Shown: positions 23,866-31,048 of the stretch, in pieces
Layout: every line of letters begins with the position of its first letter
How positions within the stretch are numbered: position 1 is the first letter of the stretch
NCBI RefSeq assembly: GCF_030128875.1
Contig: NZ_CP124620.1
Coordinates: 744,001 to 808,000 of the forward strand
Length of the DNA: 64,000 nucleotides
Reading direction: 5' to 3'
From: Stenotrophomonas sp. BIO128-Bstrain
Lineage (GTDB): Bacteria > Pseudomonadota > Gammaproteobacteria > Xanthomonadales > Xanthomonadaceae
Notes under the pieces: generated by a model
Database searches by the model: none
The model's input: the letters and a program-made list of their open reading frames with translations, nothing else
Told to the model about the DNA's origin: nothing
Program-made: the position numbers and the translations under genes

Positions 23866-24044
23866 ACCAGTTCGACAACGACATCCGCGCCAAGTCGGCG
23901 CAGCGCGATCGCCTCACCGGCGACGTAGACGCATTCCTGGCCAAGGGTGGCCAGATCGAACGGCCGGGAACGCCATCACCCAGCAAGCTCATGACGGTGC
24001 GCGAGTACAGCGACCTGACGTGGGCACGGAGGAATGAGCAGTGA
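23862..24044 (+). CDS. Small phage protein of the replication operon
   Basis: 60 residues from GTG 23862 overlapping the preceding stop (GTGA). RDRLTGDVDAFLAKGGQIERPGTPSPSKLMTVREYSDLTWARRNEQ. Similar short proteins precede replication genes in other prophages; no function known. Confidence 0.65.
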   Translation: MNQFDNDIRAKSAQRDRLTGDVDAFLAKGGQIERPGTPSPSKLMTVREYSDLTWARRNEQ

Positions 24045-24358
24045 GCCACCTTCCCGCACGCAACACCGATCCGGACACAAGCCATGAAGCGGCGCGCGAG
24101 CTCGTAGATTCGGGCGCGCAGGCACAGCAGCAGGCGCAGGTTGCCACGGCGGTTCGACAGTATCCCGGACTCACCAGCCGGGAGCTGGCGTTCTCCGCCG
24201 GCCTGGACCGCCACATGGTCGCCCGCCGATTGCCGGAACTCGAATCGGATGGCCTGGTGGTCCACGGAGCGCCGCGCATCTGCAGCATGAGCCGCAAGCG
24301 CTGCCAGACGTGGCTGCCTGTGCTGGCCGACGAAGACACGGTGCCGCTGGCTGCCTGA
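24041..24358 (+). CDS. Winged-helix phage protein
   Basis: 105 residues. NTDPDTSHEAARELVDSG is a motif shared by small phage proteins. The middle (QVATAVRQYPGLTSRELAFSAGLDRHMVARRLPELESDGLVVHG) is a winged helix-turn-helix of MarR type. It starts by GTGA overlap and ends 1 bp before the DUF1376 gene, suggesting a replication or regulatory accessory role. Confidence 0.75.
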   Translation: MSHLPARNTDPDTSHEAARELVDSGAQAQQQAQVATAVRQYPGLTSRELAFSAGLDRHMVARRLPELESDGLVVHGAPRICSMSRKRCQTWLPVLADEDTVPLAA

Positions 24359-24359
24359 C

Positions 24360-25307
24360 ATGAATTACTACGAGCGCCACCTGGGCGATTACGCGAAGGA
24401 CACGGGCCACCTGAGCCTGCTGGAGCACGGCGTCTACACGCTGCTTCTCGATCGCTACTACGCCACGGAGAGCGGCATTCCCGAGGATCAGGCGCATCGC
24501 ATCGCGCGCGCGCGGTCAGCTGACGAGCGCGCTGCGGTCGATGTGGTCCTGGCCGAGTTCTTCCGTCTGGAGGGAAACCTCTGGGTTAACGGCCGTGTGG
24601 AAGAGGAGCTGGAGAAGGCGCGCGGCCGGATCGCCACCGCCCGCGCAAACGGAAAAAAGGGCGGCAGACCCCCCAAAAAGAACCCGAATGAAACCCACGA
24701 GGAACCCAATGGGTTTCCGCTGGGTTCTGGAAATGAAACCGGATCGAAAGCTCACCAAACACCAGACACCACCTTTACTCCAGATAGATCTAAGCAAGCA
24801 CCAGAGATCTCTGAGGTCGCGACGTTGGCGGGGCGCGCATGCCTGCTGATGCGACAGGCCGGATGTCCAACGACCAACCCGAGCCACCCGGACCTGCTTG
24901 CTGGGCTGGCGGAGGGTGTGACGCCGGAGGCCTACGCAGACACCGTCGCCGAGGGAATGAGCCGAGCTCCTCCGGTAGCCAAGCCATTCGCCTGGGCGAT
25001 CAGCACAGCCCGGGCCCGTCATGCCGAAGGCCCCAAGCAACCACCACAGAACACCGGAACCCATCATGGAACACGTCGCCTCGCACCTGCCGACGAAGTC
25101 GAGCATTTCATCCGCGCCAGAGGGCAGGGCGGAAACGTCATCGACGCCACGCCTGCAATCGCAGAACGCTATGGATCAGCTGTGGAGACACATGGCTCAG
25201 ATCTACGGGCACAAGTGGACCAGCGCCTACACGGCGAATCCGGCGGGCTCAGCGGCGGCGACGTGGTCGAAGGGACTTTCCGGGTTGTCGGGTCGGCAGC
25301 TCGCTGA
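24360..25307 (+). CDS. DUF1376 (YdaU-like) replication protein
   Basis: 315 residues. The N-terminal 90 residues (MNYYERHLGDYAKDTGHLSLLEHGVYTLLLDRYYATE) are the DUF1376 domain, a winged-helix initiator region of lambdoid replisome organisers. A basic linker (ARANGKKGGRPPKKNP) is followed by a C-terminal replication-type region. It probably binds the phage origin and loads the helicase with the P-like protein. Its 3' 242 bp encode the start of the next gene in another frame. Confidence 0.85.
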   Translation: MNYYERHLGDYAKDTGHLSLLEHGVYTLLLDRYYATESGIPEDQAHRIARARSADERAAVDVVLAEFFRLEGNLWVNGRVEEELEKARGRIATARANGKKGGRPPKKNPNETHEEPNGFPLGSGNETGSKAHQTPDTTFTPDRSKQAPEISEVATLAGRACLLMRQAGCPTTNPSHPDLLAGLAEGVTPEAYADTVAEGMSRAPPVAKPFAWAISTARARHAEGPKQPPQNTGTHHGTRRLAPADEVEHFIRARGQGGNVIDATPAIAERYGSAVETHGSDLRAQVDQRLHGESGGLSGGDVVEGTFRVVGSAAR

Positions 25308-25734
25308 CGGGCTGGCCGCCTGCATCGCCACCGCCGAGCCCTGGCCGCCGACGCTGCCGCAGTTCCGGATGATGTGCCTGGGCATCCCGCCGTTCGACGC
25401 CGTGCGCGCCGATGCTGGCCAGCAGGATGGCTTCACCCGTCTGGTGTGGCAGTACCTGGACGGCCACCGCTACCGGCTGGCGAGCGCCGAGAAGGCCGAC
25501 AAGCTGCTGCTGGCGGCCTACAACCGGGCCAAGGAATTCGTGATGCGCGGCGGCGAGCTGCCGGCTGCGCCGGTGGCAGAGATCGAGCACCAGGTGCGGG
25601 AGGCCGTGCCGGCCACGCGCGAGCAGGTGGCCAAGCACATGGACGACATCGCGCGCGAGCTCAACGTGGCGATCGCCGCGGGCGAGCCGGCCGCTGATGC
25701 TGACGAGACGCCGGAGGTGCGGCATGCAGCCTGA
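25066..25734 (+). CDS. Lambda P-like replication protein
   Basis: 222 residues from ATG 25066, with GGAA 6 nt upstream; ATG 25021 and ATG 25168 are alternatives. MDQLWRHMAQIYGHKWTSAYTANPAGSAAATWSKGLSGLSGRQLADGLAACIATAEPWPPTLPQFRMMCLGIP matches the replication P family that recruits the host DnaB helicase. The first 80 residues overlap the DUF1376 gene in the +1 frame. Confidence 0.82.
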   Translation: MEHVASHLPTKSSISSAPEGRAETSSTPRLQSQNAMDQLWRHMAQIYGHKWTSAYTANPAGSAAATWSKGLSGLSGRQLADGLAACIATAEPWPPTLPQFRMMCLGIPPFDAVRADAGQQDGFTRLVWQYLDGHRYRLASAEKADKLLLAAYNRAKEFVMRGGELPAAPVAEIEHQVREAVPATREQVAKHMDDIARELNVAIAAGEPAADADETPEVRHAA

Positions 25735-25915
25735 AGTCGACAAGGAACTGCTGCACCGGGCGCGTCAGTCCGGCCGCTACATGCGCGAGGCCCACAAGCC
25801 GCGTAGCGCCGTGCCGCTGTTCGAAATGGGCGAGCCCGTCCGCCTGCAGCGCAAGGAATGGGAAGCCGGCTGGGATCAGCGGGATTACGAAATTCAGAGG
25901 GGTATCGCGGCATGA
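25724..25915 (+). CDS. Small phage protein
   Basis: 63 residues from ATG 25724 (GGAGG 6 nt upstream). A charged helical protein (PEVDKELLHRARQSGRYMREAHKPRSAVPLFEMGEPVRLQRKEWEAGWDQRDYE). It overlaps the P-like stop by 11 bp and the next gene by ATGA. No function known. Confidence 0.65.
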   Translation: MQPEVDKELLHRARQSGRYMREAHKPRSAVPLFEMGEPVRLQRKEWEAGWDQRDYEIQRGIAA

Positions 25916-26217
25916 ACTTGGAACAGATCGACACCAGCACGACGGCGGGGAAGGTCCGTGTGATGCAGCTTGCAGAGCGCGGACGGGCAATCGTCTGTCG
26001 GCAGCATGGCGACGCTCAGTGGATCAAGCACGGCAGCCCCCAATGGGATTGGGAGCGCATGCAGTATGCGGTCCTTGCAGATCACGAAAGCCCGGCCGCG
26101 CCTCGCCATATCTGGGTTGGCTTCAATGACGGTGGATTTTTCTGCGGCACGAGCAGAACCGCAAGCCGCGATCTTGTCCGCTACATCCGCGCCGACCTCG
26201 CGGGCGGTGACGCATGA
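25912..26217 (+). CDS. Small phage protein
   Basis: 101 residues. AERGRAIVCRQHGDAQWIKHGSPQWDWERMQYAVLADHE and HIWVGFNDGGFFCGTSRTASRDLVRYIRADL suggest a compact alpha/beta domain. Coupled to neighbours by ATGA overlaps. Not recognised. Confidence 0.65.
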   Translation: MNLEQIDTSTTAGKVRVMQLAERGRAIVCRQHGDAQWIKHGSPQWDWERMQYAVLADHESPAAPRHIWVGFNDGGFFCGTSRTASRDLVRYIRADLAGGDA

Positions 26218-26501
26218 GCCACATCGAGAAGAGGGCGCGGGAGCTGCTGGCTGCGGAATACGTGAAGGAAGGCCGCGCGGTGTCGGCGCAGGAAACCATG
26301 CAGGGGCATGACCTGACAGCACACGCGGAATACATCGCCCTGCGCGCCATCATCGCCGCCCTCACGCCGCCCGAGGGCTACGTGCTGGTGCCGGTGGAGC
26401 CGACTACGGAGATGCTCAATTCGCCATATATCGATTGCGGCCCGCGAACCGCTGCAATTACGTGGGCCGGGATGCTCGCCACTCGCCCGGAGGTGCCGTA
26501 A
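26214..26501 (+). CDS. Small phage protein with PPEGYVLVPVEPT motif
   Basis: 95 residues. A helical N-terminus (HIEKRARELLAAEYVKEGRAVSAQET) and the phrase ALTPPEGYVLVPVEPTTEMLNS occur in many accessory proteins of lambdoid early regions. It is coupled to NinB (TAATG). Function unknown. Confidence 0.7.
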   Translation: MSHIEKRARELLAAEYVKEGRAVSAQETMQGHDLTAHAEYIALRAIIAALTPPEGYVLVPVEPTTEMLNSPYIDCGPRTAAITWAGMLATRPEVP

Positions 26502-26920
26502 TGAACGCGCTGAAACCAGCCGATTGGCAGGAGCGCGGCGAGGGCATGATGACGCCCAAGCAGCAGCGCATGCTCAACGCCATTTGCGGCGACCTCGCCG
26601 CCGGGCTGTCTTGGCACGGCCAGCGCCTGACCAAGGACGACTGGCGCCACATGGTGGCTGGCACGATGCTCGGCTGGCGCCTGATGCCGGCTATCGATCG
26701 CGGGCAGGGCGCGCCCGGTCACATCATGCTTGGCGGGTCCAGCCTCAAGCTCACCAAGTCACTGGCGTGCGACGCCATCACCGTCCTGGTGCAGATCGGT
26801 GACCACCCGGAAGAGCAGGGCATGCGCGCCAAGCCCGTGCGATGGTCGGACACGGTGCTACTTGGTTTGGGATTCAAAGAAAGCGATTTCCAAGAAGTGA
26901 GCGTGCGCAATGTCCGCTAA
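26501..26920 (+). CDS. ninB: NinB recombination mediator (YbcN family)
   Basis: 139 residues. WHGQRLTKDDWRHMVAGTMLGWRLMPAIDRGQGAPGHIMLGGSSLKLTKSLACDAITVLVQIGDHPEEQG is the NinB signature. NinB binds single-stranded DNA and acts at the level of RecFOR in phage recombination. It lies upstream of YbcO and RusA, as in other lambdoid nin regions. Confidence 0.93.
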   Translation: MNALKPADWQERGEGMMTPKQQRMLNAICGDLAAGLSWHGQRLTKDDWRHMVAGTMLGWRLMPAIDRGQGAPGHIMLGGSSLKLTKSLACDAITVLVQIGDHPEEQGMRAKPVRWSDTVLLGLGFKESDFQEVSVRNVR

Positions 26921-26936
26921 AGAGGCTGGAAAGCGG

Positions 26937-27503
26937 CTAGTTATCGTAAATCAGGGCGTCCAATGCTGCGCTTGCAGTTTTGGCAATATGATGCAGCGTT
27001 TTTGCCAAATCTTCGATTTTCTCCGTCTCGCCCGGCGTGTACTCGGCTTTGTCAGAGGTGACCATCAAATAGTTGTAGATCATTTGCGCGCCGTGAACTG
27101 CCTTGATGACAGGGTCATATGCATCACTGAGTTCGACGGATTCGATCGCTCTAAGACGAATGTTGAGTGCCTTACTACTTGTCTCGAAGGCAGCCTTTGG
27201 AACTTTTTTTGCGTCGGAGCGGGAAAGGGCGGATGTGATGGCGAGAAGCTCCGTCACATCAGTTTGAATCGCGATTGCAACAGCTCGTGCCTTCATTTTC
27301 TCGAGCCTTTGCCTTTCGTCTTTGTGAGACTTATCAGTGAGATCGCGCTTTCGTTCTGCAGACTTTGTCAAAATTTCTTGGCGCCACAGAGCGACTGCAA
27401 AGGTCACGATAGTCAGAAGAGCCTGTGTCCAAGCGGCCCATTCGCTCTGAGAAATGCAGATGGATTTTGCAATCCAACTGCAATAGTTAACCGTATCAGC
27501 CAT
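26937..27503 (-). CDS. Reverse-strand membrane-anchored protein (moron)
   Basis: 188 residues from ATG 27503 with GGGGA upstream. One hydrophobic segment near the N-terminus (WAAWTQALLTIVTFAVALW) is followed by a charged helical region (KSAERKRDLTDKSHKDERQRLEKMKARAVAIAIQTDV) and a helical C-terminal domain. Base composition is visibly poorer in GC than its neighbours. It is inserted backwards in the nin region between ninB and ybcO, the hallmark of a late-acquired gene expressed by its own promoter, perhaps in the lysogen. Function unknown. Confidence 0.75.
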   Translation of the reverse strand: MADTVNYCSWIAKSICISQSEWAAWTQALLTIVTFAVALWRQEILTKSAERKRDLTDKSHKDERQRLEKMKARAVAIAIQTDVTELLAITSALSRSDAKKVPKAAFETSSKALNIRLRAIESVELSDAYDPVIKAVHGAQMIYNYLMVTSDKAEYTPGETEKIEDLAKTLHHIAKTASAALDALIYDN

Positions 27504-27553
27504 TTCATATCCCCTGTGCTTCGTTGCGGGATTGTAAGTGGGAGGGCTCACTG

Positions 27554-27862
27554 ATGCACGGCAACTACCGCGACCGCGCCCTGCTGGACGCCGTGTACCA
27601 AGTCGAATGCACCCTGCAGATCGACGGGTGCTGTGAAGGCGGCTTCGGCGAGCCGGCGCACAGCAACCAGAGCCGGCACGGGAAGGGAGGCGGCCTGAAG
27701 GCGCACGACTGTTTCGTGGCCAGCGCTTGCCGGAGCTGCCACCGTGAGCTGGACCAGGGGCGGCGCTTCACGCGCGAGGAGAAGGCCGAGATCTGGCTTC
27801 GCGGTCATGAGCGGACCATGCTGGCCCTGTGGCAGATGGGCCTGATCCAGGTGGCCGCATGA
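27554..27862 (+). CDS. YbcO/DUF1364 nuclease-like protein
   Basis: 102 residues from ATG 27554 (GGAGGG upstream). CTLQIDGCCEGG, then AHSNQSRHGKGGGLKAHDCFVASACRSCHRELDQG, is the DUF1364/YbcO pattern of an HNH-like zinc nuclease. It neighbours RusA, which it often accompanies. Confidence 0.88.
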   Translation: MHGNYRDRALLDAVYQVECTLQIDGCCEGGFGEPAHSNQSRHGKGGGLKAHDCFVASACRSCHRELDQGRRFTREEKAEIWLRGHERTMLALWQMGLIQVAA

Positions 27863-28299
27863 TTATTCGGATTGTGGTCTATGGCTCGCCGGCGCCGCAG
27901 GGCAGCAAGTCGTTCAAGGGCCTGGCCAAGAGCGGCCGGGCGATCCTAGCTGAGTCGTCGAAGAAGGTCCGGCCATGGCGGCAGGACGTGAAGCTGGCCG
28001 CCCAGCAGCTGCGCAGCCAGCTCGGGTTGCAGATGCTTGATGAGCCCCTCGTGGTCCGCATGACGTTCACCCTCCACAAGCCGCTGAGCGCCCCGAAGCG
28101 CCGTAGGGTCTTCCCCTGCAAGCTGCCGGACCTCTCCAAGCTGGTCCGATCGACCGAGGACGCGCTGACCGACGCCGGGATCTGGCGGGATGACGCCCGG
28201 GTCGTGGAATGCAGCGCTGCCAAGCGCTACCCGGGGGAGGGCGCAGATGCCCTCGACGCGCCCGGGTGCGTGATCGAGATCGAGAGGATCGGCGCGTGA
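27859..28299 (+). CDS. rusA: RusA-type Holliday junction resolvase
   Basis: 146 residues. VVYGSPAPQGSKSFKG, then LPDLSKLVRSTEDALTDAGIWRDDARVVECSAAKRYP with the Asp cluster (PDLSKL, EDAL, WRDDAR), identifies RusA, a metal-dependent dimeric resolvase. It starts by ATGA overlap with the YbcO gene. Confidence 0.95.
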   Translation: MIIRIVVYGSPAPQGSKSFKGLAKSGRAILAESSKKVRPWRQDVKLAAQQLRSQLGLQMLDEPLVVRMTFTLHKPLSAPKRRRVFPCKLPDLSKLVRSTEDALTDAGIWRDDARVVECSAAKRYPGEGADALDAPGCVIEIERIGA

Positions 28300-28532
28300 T
28301 GGCCAGTTCCTACACAGAGCAAGTGGGCGGGCCGCGCGGTACGGCGATCGTGAGACTCGTCGTCGCTTGCCGGATCGCTGACAAGTACCGGAGTCGCCTG
28401 CCCAGCGTCAAAGAGCTGCAGGACGACTTCGGAATGCACAGAGCCACTGCTTACCGATGGCGCGCCGCACTGGCGAGCGCGCGCGGCATTTCTACCACCA
28501 GCACCACCCGAGGAGAGAACACACATGGTTGA
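28299..28532 (+). CDS. Small HTH protein upstream of Q
   Basis: 77 residues. IADKYRSRLPSVKELQDDFGMHRATAYRWRAALASARG is a helix-turn-helix. It starts within the RusA stop (TGATG) and its end overlaps the next start by 8 bp. Probably a regulatory accessory to the late switch. Confidence 0.7.
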   Translation: MASSYTEQVGGPRGTAIVRLVVACRIADKYRSRLPSVKELQDDFGMHRATAYRWRAALASARGISTTSTTRGENTHG

Positions 28533-29238
28533 CCGCCGCGAGATGCTGGCCCGACTGAACGCACAGACCGTGCGATTCGACGTAGGGCAGGGTGGGGGCG
28601 CTCCCAGCCTGACCACGTCCGATATCGCCGCAGCACTGGGGATGGTGCCGGCCGGGCTTGGACGGGAAGTGATGGAGGCGGTGTATTTGCCGGACGGTGC
28701 CATCCGGCACCGCGGCAAGCTGGCCGAGGCCGTGCTCGCAATCGTGCGCCCGGAGTTCACCCGCCGCGCACGCGCGCTGGCTGAGGCCGAGGATGATCTG
28801 AGCTTCTCCAAGGAGATGGTCAGCCTCAGCCGACGCAGCATGTCCGACGCCCAGCGACGGATCCTTCGGGATCGGGAGGCCGCGGTGGTGCTGGCGCGGG
28901 ACCAGGCCTGGCCGAAGAATACCTATCAGCACCTCTCCCGCATGGTCGACGCCGTGGTGCTGGAGCTGGCCAGCGGCAACCGCTGCCCGGCATGCTTGGG
29001 CGCCGGAATCGTCAACGACATGGGCTGCAAGGATTGCAGGTGCACCGGAATCGAGCCGACGCCGGACCGGCGCCGAGCGCTGGCAATGGGCACCGACTCG
29101 CCGGCGTACATGCGCAGGTGGAAGCCGGTCTACGAATGGCTGCTGACGGAACTTAACCACGCAGGGGAAGCGGCAGCAAAGCAGCTCTCCCGCGCACTGA
29201 GCAACATCGACCACGAGCCAACGTCACGCGCTGCATAG
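28525..29238 (+). CDS. Antitermination protein Q-like
   Basis: 237 residues. The C-terminal half has a four-Cys zinc motif (NRCPACLGAGIVNDMGCKDCRCTG) of the kind found in lambdoid Q antiterminators. The N-terminal half contains SLTTSDIAAALGMVPAGLGREVMEAVY. Its position, just before a promoter-like sequence and a strong terminator that precede tRNA, lysis and head genes, fits the late-gene antiterminator. Confidence 0.75.
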   Translation: MVDRREMLARLNAQTVRFDVGQGGGAPSLTTSDIAAALGMVPAGLGREVMEAVYLPDGAIRHRGKLAEAVLAIVRPEFTRRARALAEAEDDLSFSKEMVSLSRRSMSDAQRRILRDREAAVVLARDQAWPKNTYQHLSRMVDAVVLELASGNRCPACLGAGIVNDMGCKDCRCTGIEPTPDRRRALAMGTDSPAYMRRWKPVYEWLLTELNHAGEAAAKQLSRALSNIDHEPTSRAA

Positions 29239-29255
29239 CAACTGAGAATATTGTC

Positions 29256-29285
29256 TTGCTGAGGCAACGGGATTCCCTGTAATTT
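29256..29285 (+). promoter_or_regulatory. Candidate late promoter (pR'-like)
   Basis: TTGCTG (29256-29261) and TAATTT (29280-29285) are separated by 18 bp, right after the Q-like gene. A terminator follows 40 bp further on. This is the layout of lambdoid late promoters where Q loads on a paused polymerase. Boxes are imperfect, so this is a proposal. Confidence 0.45.
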
Positions 29286-29325
29286 CGCCACTATCGCGAG
29301 ACTTGGCCGCCGGCCAAACTCATCA

Positions 29326-29350
29326 GCCCCGCCATCAAGCGGGGCTTTTT
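29326..29350 (+). terminator. Strong terminator before tRNAs (tR'-like)
   Basis: GCCCCGC-CATCAA-GCGGGGC followed by TTTTT. It lies between Q and the tRNA/lysis genes and would block late transcription unless overridden by the antiterminator. Confidence 0.9.
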
Positions 29351-29357
29351 CCTTTAT

Positions 29358-29442
29358 GGGGTGCGTTGCCAGATGGGCGCTGGGCCGGACTGTAAATCCG
29401 GCGTCTTCGACTCGCGTGGTTCAACTCCGCGGCACCCCACCA
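29358..29442 (+). tRNA. tRNA-Tyr (GUA), phage-encoded
   Basis: Acceptor GGGGTGC/GCACCCC; anticodon stem CCGGA/TCCGG with loop CTGTAAA, anticodon GTA at 29392-29394; short class II variable arm GTC-TTC-GAC; T-arm CGTGG-TTCAACT-CCGCG; encoded ACCA at 29439-29442. All arms fold, so it should be functional. Confidence 0.88.
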
Positions 29443-29450
29443 CAAGCAAC

Positions 29451-29708
29451 TCACTCGCGCTCGATCTTCTCGATGAAGTCGCATTGAGCAGTGAGCAGCC
29501 TATTGTGTCGGCGCGCAAGCCGGTTGAGGGGCCACACCGCCTCGGCAGGCATAAGCTCGGAACCCGTTGCCCAAGCGCTTATTGTTTCCTTCGATAGGCC
29601 AAGCAGGTTTGCCAGCCCCGATTCCCACCGTGGGCCGCACAGAATGCGGCCAACGATGATCAAGTGCTGCTGGCGGGGGTAAGGGGCGAGTGGTGCTTGA
29701 GTATTCAT
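29451..29708 (-). CDS. HTH protein on reverse strand among tRNAs
   Basis: 85 residues. RILCGPRWESGLANLLGLSKETISAWATGSELMPAEAVWPLNRLARRHNRLL contains a Cro/CI-type helix-turn-helix. GGAG lies 9 nt before ATG 29708. It runs against the late operon, so it needs its own promoter. A palindrome lies 8 bp upstream of the start and may be its operator. Confidence 0.7.
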   Translation of the reverse strand: MNTQAPLAPYPRQQHLIIVGRILCGPRWESGLANLLGLSKETISAWATGSELMPAEAVWPLNRLARRHNRLLTAQCDFIEKIERE

Positions 29709-29715
29709 GGAAGTG

Positions 29716-29732
29716 ATCTCCGTGATGGAGAT
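29716..29732. promoter_or_regulatory. Palindrome upstream of the reverse HTH gene
   Basis: ATCTCC-GTGAT-GGAGAT, a 6-bp perfect inverted repeat overlapping the ribosome site of the minus-strand HTH gene. It could be the autoregulatory operator of that protein. Confidence 0.4.
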
Positions 29733-29786
29733 TGCACTACAACAGTTCTGTGGGAACCGTCAACGGACGCCTCCCAGCCAATTCGC

Positions 29787-29861
29787 GCGGGCCTGGCCGA
29801 GTGGCTAAGGCATCAGCCTTCCAAGCTGACCACATGGGTTCGAATCCCATGGCCCGCTCCA
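29787..29861 (+). tRNA. tRNA-Gly (UCC), phage-encoded
   Basis: Acceptor GCGGGCC/GGCCCGC; anticodon stem TCAGC/GCTGA with loop CTTCCAA, anticodon TCC at 29820-29822; T-arm ATGGG-TTCGAAT-CCCAT; encoded CCA after discriminator T. It would read GGA/GGG, rare glycine codons in a high-GC host. Confidence 0.9.
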
Positions 29862-29925
29862 GCTATGCCCGCTTCCCCGACCGGATCAACCCTCGCGCCA
29901 AGCCGGCAGCGGGGCGGGCACCTAT

Positions 29926-30000
29926 TGCAGCGTGGAGAAGCGGCATCTCGCCGGGCTCATATCCCGGAGGTCGCCCGTTCGAATCGGGCCGCTGCTACCA
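29926..30000 (+). tRNA. tRNA-Met (CAU), initiator-like, phage-encoded
   Basis: Anticodon stem CCGGG/CCCGG with loop CTCATAT, anticodon CAT at 29958-29960; T-arm GCCCG-TTCGAAT-CGGGC; encoded ACCA at 29997-30000. The acceptor TGCAGCG/CGCTGCT leaves position 1:72 unpaired (T and T). The anticodon stem ends in three G-C pairs. Both are hallmarks of initiator tRNA, and the body (GTGGAG, CTCATA, AGGTCG) follows the fMet pattern rather than the elongator one. Confidence 0.85.
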
Positions 30001-30014
30001 GTACAGAGGACACC

Positions 30015-30575
30015 ATGGTGAGCATCGAAACAGTCGCCGCCGGGATGGGGTTCTCGCCGGCGTTGGCGCTGGCCCTTGAGCAGGCCTGTCATCGCTTCGG
30101 CATCAACACCGAGCTTCGCGTGTGCCACTTCCTGGCGCAGGTAGCGCATGAGAGCGGAACCGGACGCTGGCTCAAGGAACTGTGGGGGCCGACCCCTGCG
30201 CAGAGCCGGTATGAAGGCCGCAGGGACCTGGGCAATACGCAGCCTGGAGATGGCTTCCGCTTCCGTGGCCGTGGTGGCATCCAGCTGACCGGCCGCGACA
30301 ACTATGAGAAGTACAGCAGGGCCATCTACGATGACGATCGCGCCGTCCGCAACCCGGATATGGTCGCCTCACTGCCTGACGCCGCACTGGCCGCCGGGTA
30401 CTTCTGGCAGCGAGATTTCATCAACACGTGGGCCGACAAGGACGATGTTCTGGCGGTCAGCCGGGCGGTGAATCTCGGCTCGCCCACGAGCAAGGCCATG
30501 CCGAACGGCCTCGAAGACCGCAAGCAGAAGCTGAAGCTGGCCAAGGCTGGCTACGCAAGATTGGTGCCCCGATGA
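30015..30575 (+). CDS. GH19-type endolysin
   Basis: 186 residues from ATG 30015 (AGAGGA 4 nt upstream). The chitinase-19 fold is visible: RVCHFLAQVAHESGTGRWLKELWGPTPAQSRYEGRRDLGNTQPGDGFRFRGRGGIQLTGRDNYEKYS, with catalytic Glu in AHESG and the GRGxIQLTGRxNY motif. No signal peptide, so it needs a holin. It is the first late protein gene after the tRNAs. Confidence 0.93.
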   Translation: MVSIETVAAGMGFSPALALALEQACHRFGINTELRVCHFLAQVAHESGTGRWLKELWGPTPAQSRYEGRRDLGNTQPGDGFRFRGRGGIQLTGRDNYEKYSRAIYDDDRAVRNPDMVASLPDAALAAGYFWQRDFINTWADKDDVLAVSRAVNLGSPTSKAMPNGLEDRKQKLKLAKAGYARLVPR

Positions 30576-31048
30576 CCGAGCCCCTCACCGCAGCCAAGGC
30601 CTTCGCCTTTGCCCTGGCCGCTGCGGCGGCTCCAACCGCTATCAGCCCGGGGTCGGTCCACGTGGAATGGCTACACCTCGAAATCACCACCGCCTTTTTC
30701 GGCGTTCCCTTCAATGTCCTGTTCGCCGCGGCACTGGGTAGCCTGGGCGGGGTGTGGAACCAGAAGCTGCCCACCCGGCAGGAGCTGGGGATCGCCTTCT
30801 TGGGCAGCACAATCCTTGCGGTAACGATGAGCGTGCTGGGTCCGGAGGTGCTGAATGCACTGGGCCGCTGGGCGCTCGGCGACGGCTACCAGCCGATGGG
30901 CTGGTCCAGCACCGGGGTGCATGCCTCGGCGGCCATGCTGCTGGGATTCACCGCTCAGAACTGGGGGCCTGAGCTTATCCGTGGTGTTGGCCCGTTCTTC
31001 AAGGCCCTGCTACGTCGCTACTTGCCCCGTAAGGAGGGCCAGCCATGA
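30572..31048 (+). CDS. Membrane protein, holin candidate
   Basis: 158 residues with several hydrophobic segments (AAKAFAFALAAAAAPTAIS; ITTAFFGVPFNVLFAAALGSLGGVW; LGIAFLGSTILAVTMSVLGP; ASAAMLLGFTAQNWG) and a basic C-terminal tail (FFKALLRRYLPRK). It overlaps the endolysin by ATGA and lies in the lysis cassette, which points to a holin or pinholin. Confidence 0.65.
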   Translation: MTEPLTAAKAFAFALAAAAAPTAISPGSVHVEWLHLEITTAFFGVPFNVLFAAALGSLGGVWNQKLPTRQELGIAFLGSTILAVTMSVLGPEVLNALGRWALGDGYQPMGWSSTGVHASAAMLLGFTAQNWGPELIRGVGPFFKALLRRYLPRKEGQP

